A stretch of 14,344 nucleotides of DNA from an uncultured Cellvibrio sp. (GCA_946886255.1 CAMPIG010000073.1:1-14344), one strand, 5' to 3'; shown: positions 1-6,947, counted from the stretch's first letter. The notes: generated by a model from the letters alone, not told the origin. Translations and numbers: made by a program.

Positions 1-207
1 ATGCACTTCCTCACGAAGTAGTAGCATCGAGGCTAAATCACTCACATTATTGTAATTATTATCAATGATTACAAAGATATTTATTCTTAGAGAGCTAAAG
101 CAAGCTTCGTAAGATTCAATCAACGAATTTAAGGTCGCAACTAAAAAATCTGTTGATTCGTTATAGTGTGTAACACATACACAAATACTAGACAAAATCA
201 CCTCCAT
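1..207 (-). CDS. Probable family 2 glycosyltransferase, N-terminal part (runs off left edge)
   Basis: The minus strand is open from an ATG at 207 to the window edge, 69 codons with no stop. The translation has the look of a GT-A (GT2) N-terminus: a hydrophobic first strand ending in a THYNES segment (about residues 13-18), a helix with LVATLNSLIES, then a second strand ending in VIIDNN (about 46-51), where GT2 enzymes place the VDNxS/DDGS nucleotide-sugar-binding motif. GT2 enzymes transfer sugars from nucleotide-sugars, often for O-antigen, capsule or glycoprotein glycans. A TTG four codons in (195-193) is preceded at 5-nt spacing by GGAGG, a strong Shine-Dalgarno, so the real start may be that TTG; the ATG has no comparable site. 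The catalytic DxD and everything after lie outside the window, so substrate and completeness cannot be judged. It is AT-rich like its surroundings and abuts insertion-sequence remnants, which suggests an acquired surface-glycan region. Confidence 0.6.
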   Translation of the reverse strand, partial: MEVILSSICVCVTHYNESTDFLVATLNSLIESYEACFSSLRINIFVIIDNNYNNVSDLASMLLLREEVH

Positions 208-234
208 GTCTCAGCCGGCTAGAAGCATCGGGCA

Positions 235-360
235 GTTGATAGTGCAAACTGTTTGCCTTGTCGTTCAGGCCTGATAAAGGCAATAGCGCTGTGGCAGTGG
301 CACCGATTATAATCTACTTCGATATATTCCAAAATAGATTTACATGTTTGTTCTCCATTT
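235..360 (-). mobile_element. Remnant of an IS3-family transposase (orfB C-terminal end)
   Basis: On the minus strand, codons from 359 to about 258 encode a peptide containing ILEYIEVDYNR, then HSAIAFIRPE. This matches the extreme C-terminus of IS3-family OrfB (pattern EYIExxYNRxRRHSxxGxxSPExFE), which follows the catalytic Glu. Only the last 35-40 residues remain; the two arginines usually before HS are changed to CHC. The homology stops at 360, where the terminal inverted repeat of a different IS3-family element begins, so the other element inserted into, or recombined with, this one. The low-coordinate boundary is approximate: recognisable similarity fades around 258 and the glycosyltransferase start is at 207. 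It is not functional. Confidence 0.65.
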
Positions 361-385
361 TGGACTTCCCAGACTCTAGTGGACA
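361..385 (+). repeat. Left terminal inverted repeat of the IS3-family element
   Basis: Starts TGGACTTCCCAGACT. The first 15 bases are the exact reverse complement of 1266-1280, and 5 of the next 10 also match. It lies directly against the remnant of another IS3-family transposase. Confidence 0.85.
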
Positions 386-419
386 CGCCTAAGCTACGAA
401 ACGAGCATAGGAGAGTCAT

Positions 420-700
420 ATGAGCAATCAACGTACACCCCGGAATTTAAGACGAAGTCGTAAGACCGGTCTCCGAGCGTGGGTATTCCATTGCCGACGC
501 CACCAATCGCCTTGGTGTTTCTACACATAGCCTTTACAAATGGGTCAACGCCGCACACTCGATAAATCCGATGTTCAGGAGCGGAATTGCTAGAGGCAAA
601 ACGCGAAATTCTTAAACTCAAATCCCAATTGCAGCGCACAGAAGAAGAGCGCGATATATTAAAAAGGGCCGCGCGGTACATTGCCAGTCAGCCCGAGTAA
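420..700 (+). pseudogene. IS3-family OrfA (helix-turn-helix subunit), frameshifted
   Basis: From ATG at 420 the frame gives MSNQR and is then broken. Moving between frames recovers a standard IS3-family OrfA: YTPEFK, then DEVVRPVSERGYSIADATNRLGV, then STHSLYKWVNA (the helix-turn-helix). After another shift comes a basic leucine-zipper segment containing EAKREILKLKSQ, then TEEERDILKRAARYIASQPE, ending at TAA 698-700. At least three indels interrupt it, mostly single-base losses. OrfA normally supplies sequence-specific binding to the IS ends; this copy cannot be translated as one product. Confidence 0.85.
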
Positions 701-1245
701 AGTACCAATACATCAACGATCATCAGCACTGCTTCAGTATTCAATTGTTGTGTCGATTGCTTGGAGTCGCGCAGTGGCTTCTATCAATGGTTGCATAAAT
801 CCACATCCAATCGATCGCAAGAGGATGCGCGATTACTGGTGTTGATTCGTGATTCATATAATGCCAGTCACGGCATTTATGGCTCGCCGCACATTTGTCT
901 CGACTTGCGTGAGATCGGTGAGCGTTGTAGTAAGCACCGCGTGGCGAGAATCATGAAAACCATCAAATCAAGGCTATTCGCGGCTATAAGATTCCCAAGA
1001 AAATCGTTGGGCGCCCATCATTATCTTGAGCCGAGCATGTGTCGCCGGGGAAATTGTTGGGACAATGCCGTTGCCGAATCATTTTTTAGCAGTTTGAAAA
1101 AGGAGCGTATCAAGAAAAGAATTTATAAAACCCGTGAATGGCGCGGGCAGATGTGTTTGATTATATTGAGACGTTCTACAATCAAACCCGCCGCCATAAC
1201 CACCTCGGGGCCAGTCCGGAGGCGCTTGAACGTGCCTCACAATGA
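697..1245 (+). pseudogene. IS3-family OrfB (DDE transposase), internally deleted and frameshifted
   Basis: The start region reads VKYQYINDHQHCFSIQLLCR in the -1 frame relative to OrfA. After a shift near 768 it continues SGFYQWLHK, then RLLVLIRDSYNASHGIYGSPHICLD (the HTH_21-like region) and GERCSKHRVARIMK. The catalytic core then collapses: a segment ending in a GRPS-like motif (about 1019) jumps directly to LEPSMCRRGNCWDNAVAESFFSSLKKE from about 1025. About 105 residues expected between these points are gone, including the WVTDITY and HSDQGSQY motifs that hold the first two acidic residues of the DDE triad; only the Glu of AVAESF remains. The C-terminal ADVFDYIETFYNQTRRHNHLG lies in a further shifted frame and ends at TGA 1243-1245. 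It is inactive. Confidence 0.85.
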
Positions 1246-1255
1246 GTTTTGGATT

Positions 1256-1280
1256 TGTTTATGAAAGTCTGGGAAGTCCA
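1256..1280 (-). repeat. Right terminal inverted repeat of the IS3-family element
   Basis: Ends AGTCTGGGAAGTCCA at 1266-1280, the exact reverse complement of 361-375. It lies 10 bp beyond the orfB stop, as usual for compact IS3-family ends. Confidence 0.85.
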
Positions 1281-1365
1281 GAATTCGCCATATAACGGCT
1301 GCCCGTTTAAAAGCGAGAAATCTAGACTTCAGAATAAACGTAAAAAATATTAAAAGTGGGATCAT

Positions 1366-1876
1366 ATGAAACGAGTCAAGTTATTTATACCGCTCATTAT
1401 TTTCAGTGTTATGGCAATATTTTTGGGTCTAGGCCTTAATAAAGGAACGGATGAACTACCATCAACGCTGATTGGGAAGCCGGTGCCTGAATTTGACCTT
1501 CCCACTATTGGTGATCCTGAGTTAATCGTTCCGCCTTTAAAGGAAAACCGTATTTAATCAACCTCTGGCAAATTCAGTGCCTAGGCTGTCGTATAGAGCA
1601 TAAGTATTTATTAGAATTGGCTTCGAAGGGAATCCCAATTTTGGGAGTGAATATACAAGATGAGAGCGATACTATTTCAGAAATACTAAAAAAAGCAATC
1701 CCTATATGGTTAATGTTTCTGATGCCGACGGCAAGTTGCATTTAAATTTAGGCTCATATGGCACACCTGAAACTTACCTTGTGAATCGTGAGGGTCTCAT
1801 TTCTTACAGAATAGTCGGTCCTATTAGCGAAGACCGATGGAAAGAGAAGATGGCATCAATTTTTGATGGGTTGTAA
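1366..1876 (+). pseudogene. ccmG: CcmG/DsbE-like thioredoxin, two frameshifts
   Basis: The intact family member is a membrane-anchored periplasmic thioredoxin that reduces apocytochrome CxxCH cysteines for heme attachment. Here ATG 1366 opens a signal anchor (KRVKLFIPLIIF..., about residues 2-24) followed by the CcmG signature LPSTLIGKPVPEFDLPTI. The frame closes at 1557, but a shift near 1540 restores KGKPYLINLWQIQCLGCRIEH, with the redox CxxC as CLGC; the Trp usually just before the first Cys is Gln. A second shift in an A7 tract (1688-1694) restores YMVNVSDADGKLHLNLG, then YGTPETYLVNREG, the cis-Pro loop region of the fold, ending at TAA 1874-1876. The total is about 170 codons, the normal CcmG length. 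It stands alone, without other ccm genes. Both breaks lie in A-rich runs, consistent with slippage decay; sequencing error is the alternative. Some TlpA-like proteins resemble CcmG, so the symbol is by family. Confidence 0.8.
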
Positions 1877-2065
1877 TCTATCGGGAAGGAGTTCCCCCTA
1901 AAAACCACGGGGATCATAGAAAATTCGCATAACATAAATTTATGAAAAAGTCCCGATGTCGATAAACAAATTGTCGTCATTGACTCGATTGTAAATGACT
2001 ACTATCGATCGCCTACGAACACTTTACACCTGTAATAATCTGTATAACACCTGACTATACCCGAT

Positions 2066-3094
2066 GTGGTGCAGTGGAATGCCTCAGCGCCAAATACGCC
2101 GGTGGTCGGACCCTTGGTGCGAAATATCGGTGAGGTTGTGGGTGTTTTTGGCCATCTGCAAATAGACAAGGCCCCCTGGTGGCAACGTCTGTTTGGCCAC
2201 AATTTCCACTACCGCTCAACCGTGGATATGATGAATTTGGGGCATCTGGAATCATGGGTGAAAGACTTACGTTCTCCACAATGGTTGGATACGCCTCTGC
2301 CTCCCATCAATCTGGCTCAGGCGGCGAAAGGGGAAGTGCTGTTCAATACGCATTGCCAGCAATGTCATCAGGTAATTCCCCGCGCAAGAGAGGGAGACAA
2401 GTATACGGCGGTAAAGACACCGGTAAGCGAAATTGGTACTGACCCGGATATGGCTTGGTTTGCGGACAATCACGTAGCAAAAACCCTTATTCTGGAAGGC
2501 AGCAAAGAAGGTGTTCTCTTCGGTTCCCCCTTTGGTGCGGAAGCGCCTGCCATCCAGATTCCGGTAAATGGTGTTGTCGGCCTGGTATTACATGATCCTC
2601 TAACTGCACTGAAAGCTGGACTTATTCCGATGGAGGACAAGGAAAAACATTTGTCTGGTTCCAAAGCCGAGACCATTAAAGGTTATGTAAAACAACATCT
2701 GGCTGAGCGCGAAGCGATTGCGGCTGACAATGCCCCGCCTCCGAAAGATGGGGCAGAACACTCCACAGAAAAAAATTTACAGGGGCTGGTATATAAAGCG
2801 CGTCCTCTCAATGGCATCTGGGCGACAGCACCCTATTTACACAACGGCTCCGTGCCTAACTTGTGGGAATTGCTACAGAAACCTGAAGATCGGGTCGTCA
2901 GATTTTGGGTAGGAAGTCGAAAATTTGACCCAGTCAATGTTGGCTTCGTCACCACGGAAGGTCTCAATGAGTTCCAGGTAATGACACCCGCCGGTGCCAT
3001 CCAGGCCGGCAATTCCAACCGCGGCCACGAGGCGGGAACAGACCTTTCGGATGACGAGAAAAGGCAACTGATTGAATATATGAAGATGCTCTGA
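2066..3094 (+). CDS. 5'-truncated RoxA-like / di-heme cytochrome c peroxidase family protein, probably a pseudogene
   Basis: The 342-codon frame from GTG 2066 lacks the N-terminus: it begins inside a conserved block (VVQWNASAPNTP, then GPLVRNIGEVVGVFG), has no signal peptide and no Shine-Dalgarno, and is open upstream only to a stop at 2045. It has one c-type heme site, C97-QQ-C100-H101, preceded by AAKGEVLFNTHC. Farther on are YKARPLNGIWATAPYLHNGSVPNLWELL, then RFWVGSRKFDPVNVGF and AGNSNRGHEAGT, and it ends in a short SDDEKRQLIEYMKML helix. These motifs are typical of the C-terminal half of the RoxA/LatA and di-heme peroxidase-like group, whose full proteins are periplasmic, carry two CxxCH hemes and are about 600-680 residues. 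The first heme domain is therefore missing. The remaining reading frame has no internal lesion, so truncation is recent or the fragment is still translated. Without export it could not be hemylated. Confidence 0.75.
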   Translation: MVQWNASAPNTPVVGPLVRNIGEVVGVFGHLQIDKAPWWQRLFGHNFHYRSTVDMMNLGHLESWVKDLRSPQWLDTPLPPINLAQAAKGEVLFNTHCQQCHQVIPRAREGDKYTAVKTPVSEIGTDPDMAWFADNHVAKTLILEGSKEGVLFGSPFGAEAPAIQIPVNGVVGLVLHDPLTALKAGLIPMEDKEKHLSGSKAETIKGYVKQHLAEREAIAADNAPPPKDGAEHSTEKNLQGLVYKARPLNGIWATAPYLHNGSVPNLWELLQKPEDRVVRFWVGSRKFDPVNVGFVTTEGLNEFQVMTPAGAIQAGNSNRGHEAGTDLSDDEKRQLIEYMKML

Positions 3095-3120
3095 GTGCGT
3101 CTACAAGGCCCCAATAAAAA

Positions 3121-3135
3121 TGAGATTGATTAGCA
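3121..3135 (+). promoter_or_regulatory. Fur-box-like operator upstream of the TonB receptor
   Basis: TGAGATT-G-ATTAGCA matches the 7-1-7 Fur consensus TGATAAT-N-ATTATCA at 11 of 14 arm positions (5/7 and 6/7). It is 77 bp before the receptor start and overlaps the -35 box of the best promoter, where a repressor would exclude RNA polymerase. GATAATGG immediately downstream (3141-3148) may extend it. The expected effect is repression in iron-replete cells. Confidence 0.7.
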
Positions 3136-3154
3136 TTTGCGATAATGGTTAAAT
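3126..3154 (+). promoter_or_regulatory. Candidate sigma-70 promoter of the TonB receptor
   Basis: TTGATT (3126-3131, 4/6 to TTGACA), a 17-bp spacer, then TTAAAT (3149-3154, 4/6 to TATAAT). It would give a leader of about 50 nt before ATG 3212. The Fur-like operator covers its -35 element. Confidence 0.5.
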
Positions 3155-3169
3155 GCGCCAATTTCAACG

Positions 3170-3189
3170 CTCCGGCTATTCGGCCGGGG
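3170..3189 (+). other. Leader hairpin before the TonB receptor ribosome-binding site
   Basis: CTCCGGC (3170-3176), a six-base loop, then GCCGGGG (3183-3189) form a 7-bp stem with one U-G pair in RNA. The Shine-Dalgarno GGGGAG (3201-3206) lies 11 nt downstream, unpaired. It could stabilise the mRNA or affect translation; there is no following T-run, so it is not a terminator. Confidence 0.4.
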
Positions 3190-3211
3190 TCAGCAGCATT
3201 GGGGAGTTGTT

Positions 3212-5302
3212 ATGCATACCTTTATTCGCAGCGCTTTGGCTCTGTCAGTGGCAGGCGCTATGTGGGGCGGTAGTGCTTTCGCCCAGACCAATCAGCAACC
3301 GGCGGCCAGCAGCAAAGGTGAGATTGAAACGATCCACATTTATGGCGAGGCGGATAAAACCAAAACGGCGACCAAGCTGAGTCTGACGGTGCTGGAAACG
3401 CCCCAGGTGGTGTCGGTGATTTCGCGGGACCAGATTGACGACTTCGCCCTGCAGGAAATCAATGCGGTGTTGGCCCAGGTCCCCGGCGTGACGGTTGAGC
3501 AGGTGGAAACCGGCCGTACTTACTACACGGCGCGCGGTTTCGACATTGTTAACTTTCAATACGACGGCGTGGGCGTTCCCTTTTCTTACGGCTTGGGTCA
3601 TGGCCATGACGACACGGCCATGTACGAGCAAGTGGAAGTCGTCAAAGGCGCGACCGGTTTGATCACCGGGTTGGCAAATCCCTCAGCGACCATTAACTAT
3701 TTGCGCAAACGTCCGACAGATGATCTTCAGGCATCGGTTAATGCCTCTGCCGGGAGCTGGAATCAATACCGCGTGGATGGGGACATTTCCGGGCCGATTG
3801 TGGCTGACAAACTCAACGGTCGTTTAGTGGTGGTCAAGCAGGATGGGGATTCCTATCTGGATCGTTACGGCAAAGAGTTGAGCGCTGTCTACGGCATTGT
3901 CAGCGGCGCCATTACCGATACCACCCGTTTTACGTTGGGGCACAGTCTCAATGACAGCCACAGCGATGCCAATTCATCCGGTGCCTTGCCGGTGTTTTAC
4001 AGCGATGGTTCGCTGACGGATTACGATGTGTCAACCAATACCGCGCCGGGTTGGGCGTATCAGGATGTAGAGCAAACCCGCACCTTCGTTGAACTGGAAC
4101 AGGACTTGAGCGAGAGCTGGATGGCGAAGGCCATCTTCACCCGCAATGACCTGGACAGTGAGTGGACCTCGCTTTATTTATCGGGCGCTCCCAACCCGAT
4201 GACCGAAGAAGGTTTATTAGCGCACGCGAGTCTTTATCAGGCAGCGGACAAAGAAGAAATTATCGATCTGTTTATCAGCGGTACTTTTTCGCTATGGGGC
4301 CAGGAGCACGAGTTGGTAGCCGGCTTCAACGCGGCAGATATCAAACTGACCGGGCGATCCATCTATACCGACGAATGGAATTACGATCCCGTGGGTGCTG
4401 ATTGGGCCGAGGGAAATACAGCACTACCGGAATTTGATGTTTACGATGCGGCAACGCAATCCACCAATATTGATCAGAAACAAGATTCTTACTACCTCTC
4501 CACGCGTTTGAGTTTGACCGATGCGCTGTCGGTTCTGCTGGGCGCACGCACCGTGGATATCGAGCAAGACGGTATCAGCTACGGCGCACCCCAAATTGCA
4601 GCCGACAAAGAAACCGTTCCCTATGCGGGTGTTACCTTTGAAATGCTTCCGGGCACCATGTTGTATGCCAGCTATAGCGAAGTGTTTAATCCGCAAACCT
4701 GGGTCGATGCTGATCTTTTGCCGTTGGGCGCGGTGCGCGGTGAAAGTTCGGAAGTCGGTATCAAACAGGAAGTCTTTGCGGGGAATGCGGTGCTCACCCT
4801 GGCCTTGTTTGAATCCAGTCAGGAAAATTTCGGTGAATGGGTAACTCGCGATACAGAATCCGGTTTGAATATTTATCGGGGCGTTGGATTGGACAGCGAT
4901 GGTTTTGAAGTGGAACTCGCTGGTGAAATATTCTCTGGCCTGAATATCAGTGCGGGTTATACGCAAGTCGAGGTCGACGATGACAACGGCAACAAAACCC
5001 GCCGCTTTATCCCGACCCAACAATTCAAACTGGCCACGGCCTACAACCTGTCAGCAGTCTCGGGTTTGCGTGTGGGCACCAGTATTAATTGGCAGAATGA
5101 AATTTATTATGGTGATACCGAGGTGCAAGGCGGTTATGCCTTGGTGGATATCTTTGCCCGCTATGCCTTGACCACAAACCTGACGATCGCGCTGAACGTT
5201 AATAATGTCGGCGACGAAAAATACCGGTTGAGTCCGCAATGGGGACAAGCCAATTTTGGGGCGCCGCGTAATGTAATGGGCTCTATTACCTGGCGTTATT
5301 GA
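3212..5302 (+). CDS. TonB-dependent siderophore receptor
   Basis: Outer-membrane active transporter for a ferric siderophore, energised by TonB-ExbBD. ATG 3212 has GGGGAG 5 nt upstream. Residues 1-24 are a Sec signal peptide ending SAFA, cleaved before Gln25. A TonB-box-like segment (ETIHIYG, 39-45) is followed directly by the plug: SLTVLETPQVVSVISRDQ (57-74), LAQVPGVTVEQ (87-97), YTARGFDI (105-112), YEQVEVVKGATGLITGLANPSATINYLRKRPT (138-169), the hallmark of FhuE/FoxA/FpvA-type siderophore receptors. The remaining 500-plus residues are the 22-strand barrel, ending Trp-Arg-Tyr, the aromatic C-terminus recognised by BAM. At 696 residues it is a normal length. There is no STN signalling domain, so no FecR/sigma-factor surface signalling is expected; regulation should instead come from the upstream Fur-like operator. 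The siderophore cannot be assigned and no biosynthesis genes are nearby. It converges on the CadC-like gene with a 7-bp overlap. Confidence 0.95.
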   Translation: MHTFIRSALALSVAGAMWGGSAFAQTNQQPAASSKGEIETIHIYGEADKTKTATKLSLTVLETPQVVSVISRDQIDDFALQEINAVLAQVPGVTVEQVETGRTYYTARGFDIVNFQYDGVGVPFSYGLGHGHDDTAMYEQVEVVKGATGLITGLANPSATINYLRKRPTDDLQASVNASAGSWNQYRVDGDISGPIVADKLNGRLVVVKQDGDSYLDRYGKELSAVYGIVSGAITDTTRFTLGHSLNDSHSDANSSGALPVFYSDGSLTDYDVSTNTAPGWAYQDVEQTRTFVELEQDLSESWMAKAIFTRNDLDSEWTSLYLSGAPNPMTEEGLLAHASLYQAADKEEIIDLFISGTFSLWGQEHELVAGFNAADIKLTGRSIYTDEWNYDPVGADWAEGNTALPEFDVYDAATQSTNIDQKQDSYYLSTRLSLTDALSVLLGARTVDIEQDGISYGAPQIAADKETVPYAGVTFEMLPGTMLYASYSEVFNPQTWVDADLLPLGAVRGESSEVGIKQEVFAGNAVLTLALFESSQENFGEWVTRDTESGLNIYRGVGLDSDGFEVELAGEIFSGLNISAGYTQVEVDDDNGNKTRRFIPTQQFKLATAYNLSAVSGLRVGTSINWQNEIYYGDTEVQGGYALVDIFARYALTTNLTIALNVNNVGDEKYRLSPQWGQANFGAPRNVMGSITWRY

Positions 5303-6891
5303 TTGACTGGCCGCAACCCCACTTTTTCCAAAAGCTCACCCCATCTCGGGTCGTTGTGCAGCAGTTTATATTTGGGATCTACCGCCAGCCAGACCAGATA
5401 ACCCTGGCGTTGTTCGTAAGCCTGATTCAGCCAGGTGAAGGCATCGTCGATTTCTCCGGCTGCTATCGCAAAGCGGGCATAGGATAACGGCGGTGGATAA
5501 AAACCTATGTCCCGTTCTTCCTGGTGTTCGTAAGCGAGCCAGCGGTACACACCGGTTAATTGATGCTCAGCAAAAATACGGTCCAGGTTTTCCAGCACGT
5601 CCGTGTGGTATTCGGCCAGGGCCAAAATTTTTCGCAGGTGGATGTAAGCTTTTTGTTCATCACCTGCCGCTTCAAATAACCGCAAGGCTGAACGGTGATA
5701 CTGCAAGTCGTTTGGGTTGAAGGTTAAGAGCTTTTCAGTTTCCTGCCAGGATTCTTCGTACCGCCCCTGCATCGCACAAATCCAGGCGACGGTTGCGATG
5801 GAATAATTGAGCGGATTCAATTGCCGCGCGAGCTGAACCTCGCGATAGGAGGCTTCAAATTCCCCCTGGGCAAGTAAATACAATCCATAGGTATGGTGGG
5901 CTTCCGCATTATCCGGATCAAGCGCCACGGCTTTTTCCAGATGGTAGCGCGCTGCTTCGTAATCCCAATCCACAAAGAGCAGGATCATGCCCAGGGTTTC
6001 ATGGGCAAAGGACGACTCAGGGTTGAGACGCAGCGCTTTTTCTATCAGCGCCTTTAATTCTTCGGAGGCGTTGTATTTGATCAACGGCTGTTGGAAAAGC
6101 AGGTCGCTTTTTGCAAGGGCGAGCTGAACGTAGGCGTCGGCAAATTGCGGTTCGTTGCGGATGATGTCCTGCAACAGGTTAACTGCTTTTCGCGTATTTT
6201 CGGGAGCAAAGGAATTCCGCAATTCCCGTGCGTGTTGATAGGTTTCCAGGAGATCTTTGGAAAATAATGTGTCTGGCGTATCGCTATCGGATTCCAACTG
6301 CATAGCGACAGTGTGCTGCGCAGTGCGATGGGAATTTGTCAGCACAAGCAGAATACCGATGCTTATCGCAGCAAAAAAACCTATCGCTTTGCGCCAACGA
6401 CCTTTCGGCCATTTTTCTTGCGCGGTTGACGGGACGCTTTCATCACTGGCAGCGGCATAATCGAGCGTGCCACGGTAGTGCTGCTCGGCCAATGTCATGG
6501 TGGCCAATGAAACCGGGTGAATAAACTGGTAGCCAATACCGGGAATGGTTTTGATGTACTGCGGTGCGCGTGCGGAATCATTGAACGCCTTGCGCAGGCG
6601 ACTGATGGCCACGGCCACAACGTCCTCGACCACCACGCGCCCGTTCCAGATTTCACCCAACAGGGTTTGTTTTGAAACGGTACTGCCACGGTGGGCAATC
6701 AGGTACAGCAACAGCTGTACCTGTTTGTGTTCCAGTTGGGTTGACTGGTGTTCGTCAGAGACGAGATTGGCATGGGGGTCCAACCGCCAGTTCCCGATCT
6801 GAAGCGTTAGGTTTTGCATAGGCTCTTGCACGTCAGTGGAGGTCATCGTCGGACAGGCTTTTAGCAGGAGGACGTGGCGTAATGCAAACAT
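5296..6891 (-). CDS. CadC/ToxR-like membrane transcription regulator with TPR repeats
   Basis: A one-component regulator that binds DNA in the cytoplasm and senses in the periplasm. Residues about 30-125 are an OmpR/PhoB-type winged helix: QIGNWRLDPHANLV, QVQLLLYLIAHRG, a recognition region VVVEDVVAVAISRLRKAF and the wing IKTIPGIGYQFI. A linker with several prolines leads to one membrane span (about 168-186, AIGFFAAISIGILLVLT). The C-terminal 340 residues are helical TPR-type repeats, clearest at 284-320, 323-354 and 357-390 (for example EALRLNP/ALDPDNAEAH-like spacing). There is no receiver domain, so no phosphorelay is expected. Start choice is uncertain: ATG 6891 is the longest, but M16 (6846) or M25 (6819, just before the domain) would also keep the whole domain, and none has a strong Shine-Dalgarno. 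It lies 97 bp after the propeller gene on the same strand, perhaps co-transcribed, and its 3' end overlaps the receptor gene. Confidence 0.88.
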   Translation of the reverse strand: MFALRHVLLLKACPTMTSTDVQEPMQNLTLQIGNWRLDPHANLVSDEHQSTQLEHKQVQLLLYLIAHRGSTVSKQTLLGEIWNGRVVVEDVVAVAISRLRKAFNDSARAPQYIKTIPGIGYQFIHPVSLATMTLAEQHYRGTLDYAAASDESVPSTAQEKWPKGRWRKAIGFFAAISIGILLVLTNSHRTAQHTVAMQLESDSDTPDTLFSKDLLETYQHARELRNSFAPENTRKAVNLLQDIIRNEPQFADAYVQLALAKSDLLFQQPLIKYNASEELKALIEKALRLNPESSFAHETLGMILLFVDWDYEAARYHLEKAVALDPDNAEAHHTYGLYLLAQGEFEASYREVQLARQLNPLNYSIATVAWICAMQGRYEESWQETEKLLTFNPNDLQYHRSALRLFEAAGDEQKAYIHLRKILALAEYHTDVLENLDRIFAEHQLTGVYRWLAYEHQEERDIGFYPPPLSYARFAIAAGEIDDAFTWLNQAYEQRQGYLVWLAVDPKYKLLHNDPRWGELLEKVGLRPVNQ

Positions 6892-6947
6892 TTCTGAAGA
6901 TGGGATAAAGGTTTATCTGCACAGCGGACATTGTTGCGTTGGAATGT

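Larger units (their letters stand above)
361..1280 (+). mobile_element. Degenerate IS3-family insertion sequence with both ends
   Basis: A 920-bp element is bounded by terminal inverted repeats (perfect over 15 bp, 20/25 overall). Between them are an OrfA-like reading frame (420-700) and an OrfB-like frame (697-1245) in the -1 frame relative to OrfA, the arrangement IS3-family elements use for their frameshifted OrfAB transposase. Full-length relatives are about 1.2-1.3 kb; the shortfall of roughly 0.3 kb is explained by an internal deletion in orfB. Both frames carry several single-base indels. The 3 bp flanking each side (ttt on the left, gaa on the right) do not form a target duplication, so this is not a clean recent insertion. 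It cannot make its own transposase, but its ends could still be mobilised in trans. Confidence 0.88.

Noticed and set aside
1688..1694. A7 tract in the ccmG-like gene as a programmed frameshift site
   Set aside because: A second, independent frameshift upstream also has to be corrected and no stimulatory structure is seen, so decay or sequencing error is simpler.
1883..1896. Short hairpin GGGAA-GGAG-TTCCC after the ccmG-like pseudogene, considered as a terminator
   Set aside because: The stem is only 5 bp and is followed by CCTAAAAACC rather than a T-run.
1877..2065. Gap between the ccmG-like pseudogene and the cytochrome fragment, searched for the missing 5' half, an att site or a small gene
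   Set aside because: No frame resembles the N-terminal heme domain, and no repeat, tRNA fragment or convincing small gene was seen; only short frames remain.
3245..3631. 128-codon minus-strand open frame opposite the receptor signal peptide and plug
   Set aside because: The plus-strand frame carries unmistakable siderophore-receptor motifs; the antisense peptide is low-complexity and unsupported.
4424..5023. 199-codon minus-strand open frame inside the TonB receptor gene
   Set aside because: It is antisense to conserved barrel sequence and has no recognisable domain, signal peptide or ribosome-binding site; it is a codon-bias shadow.
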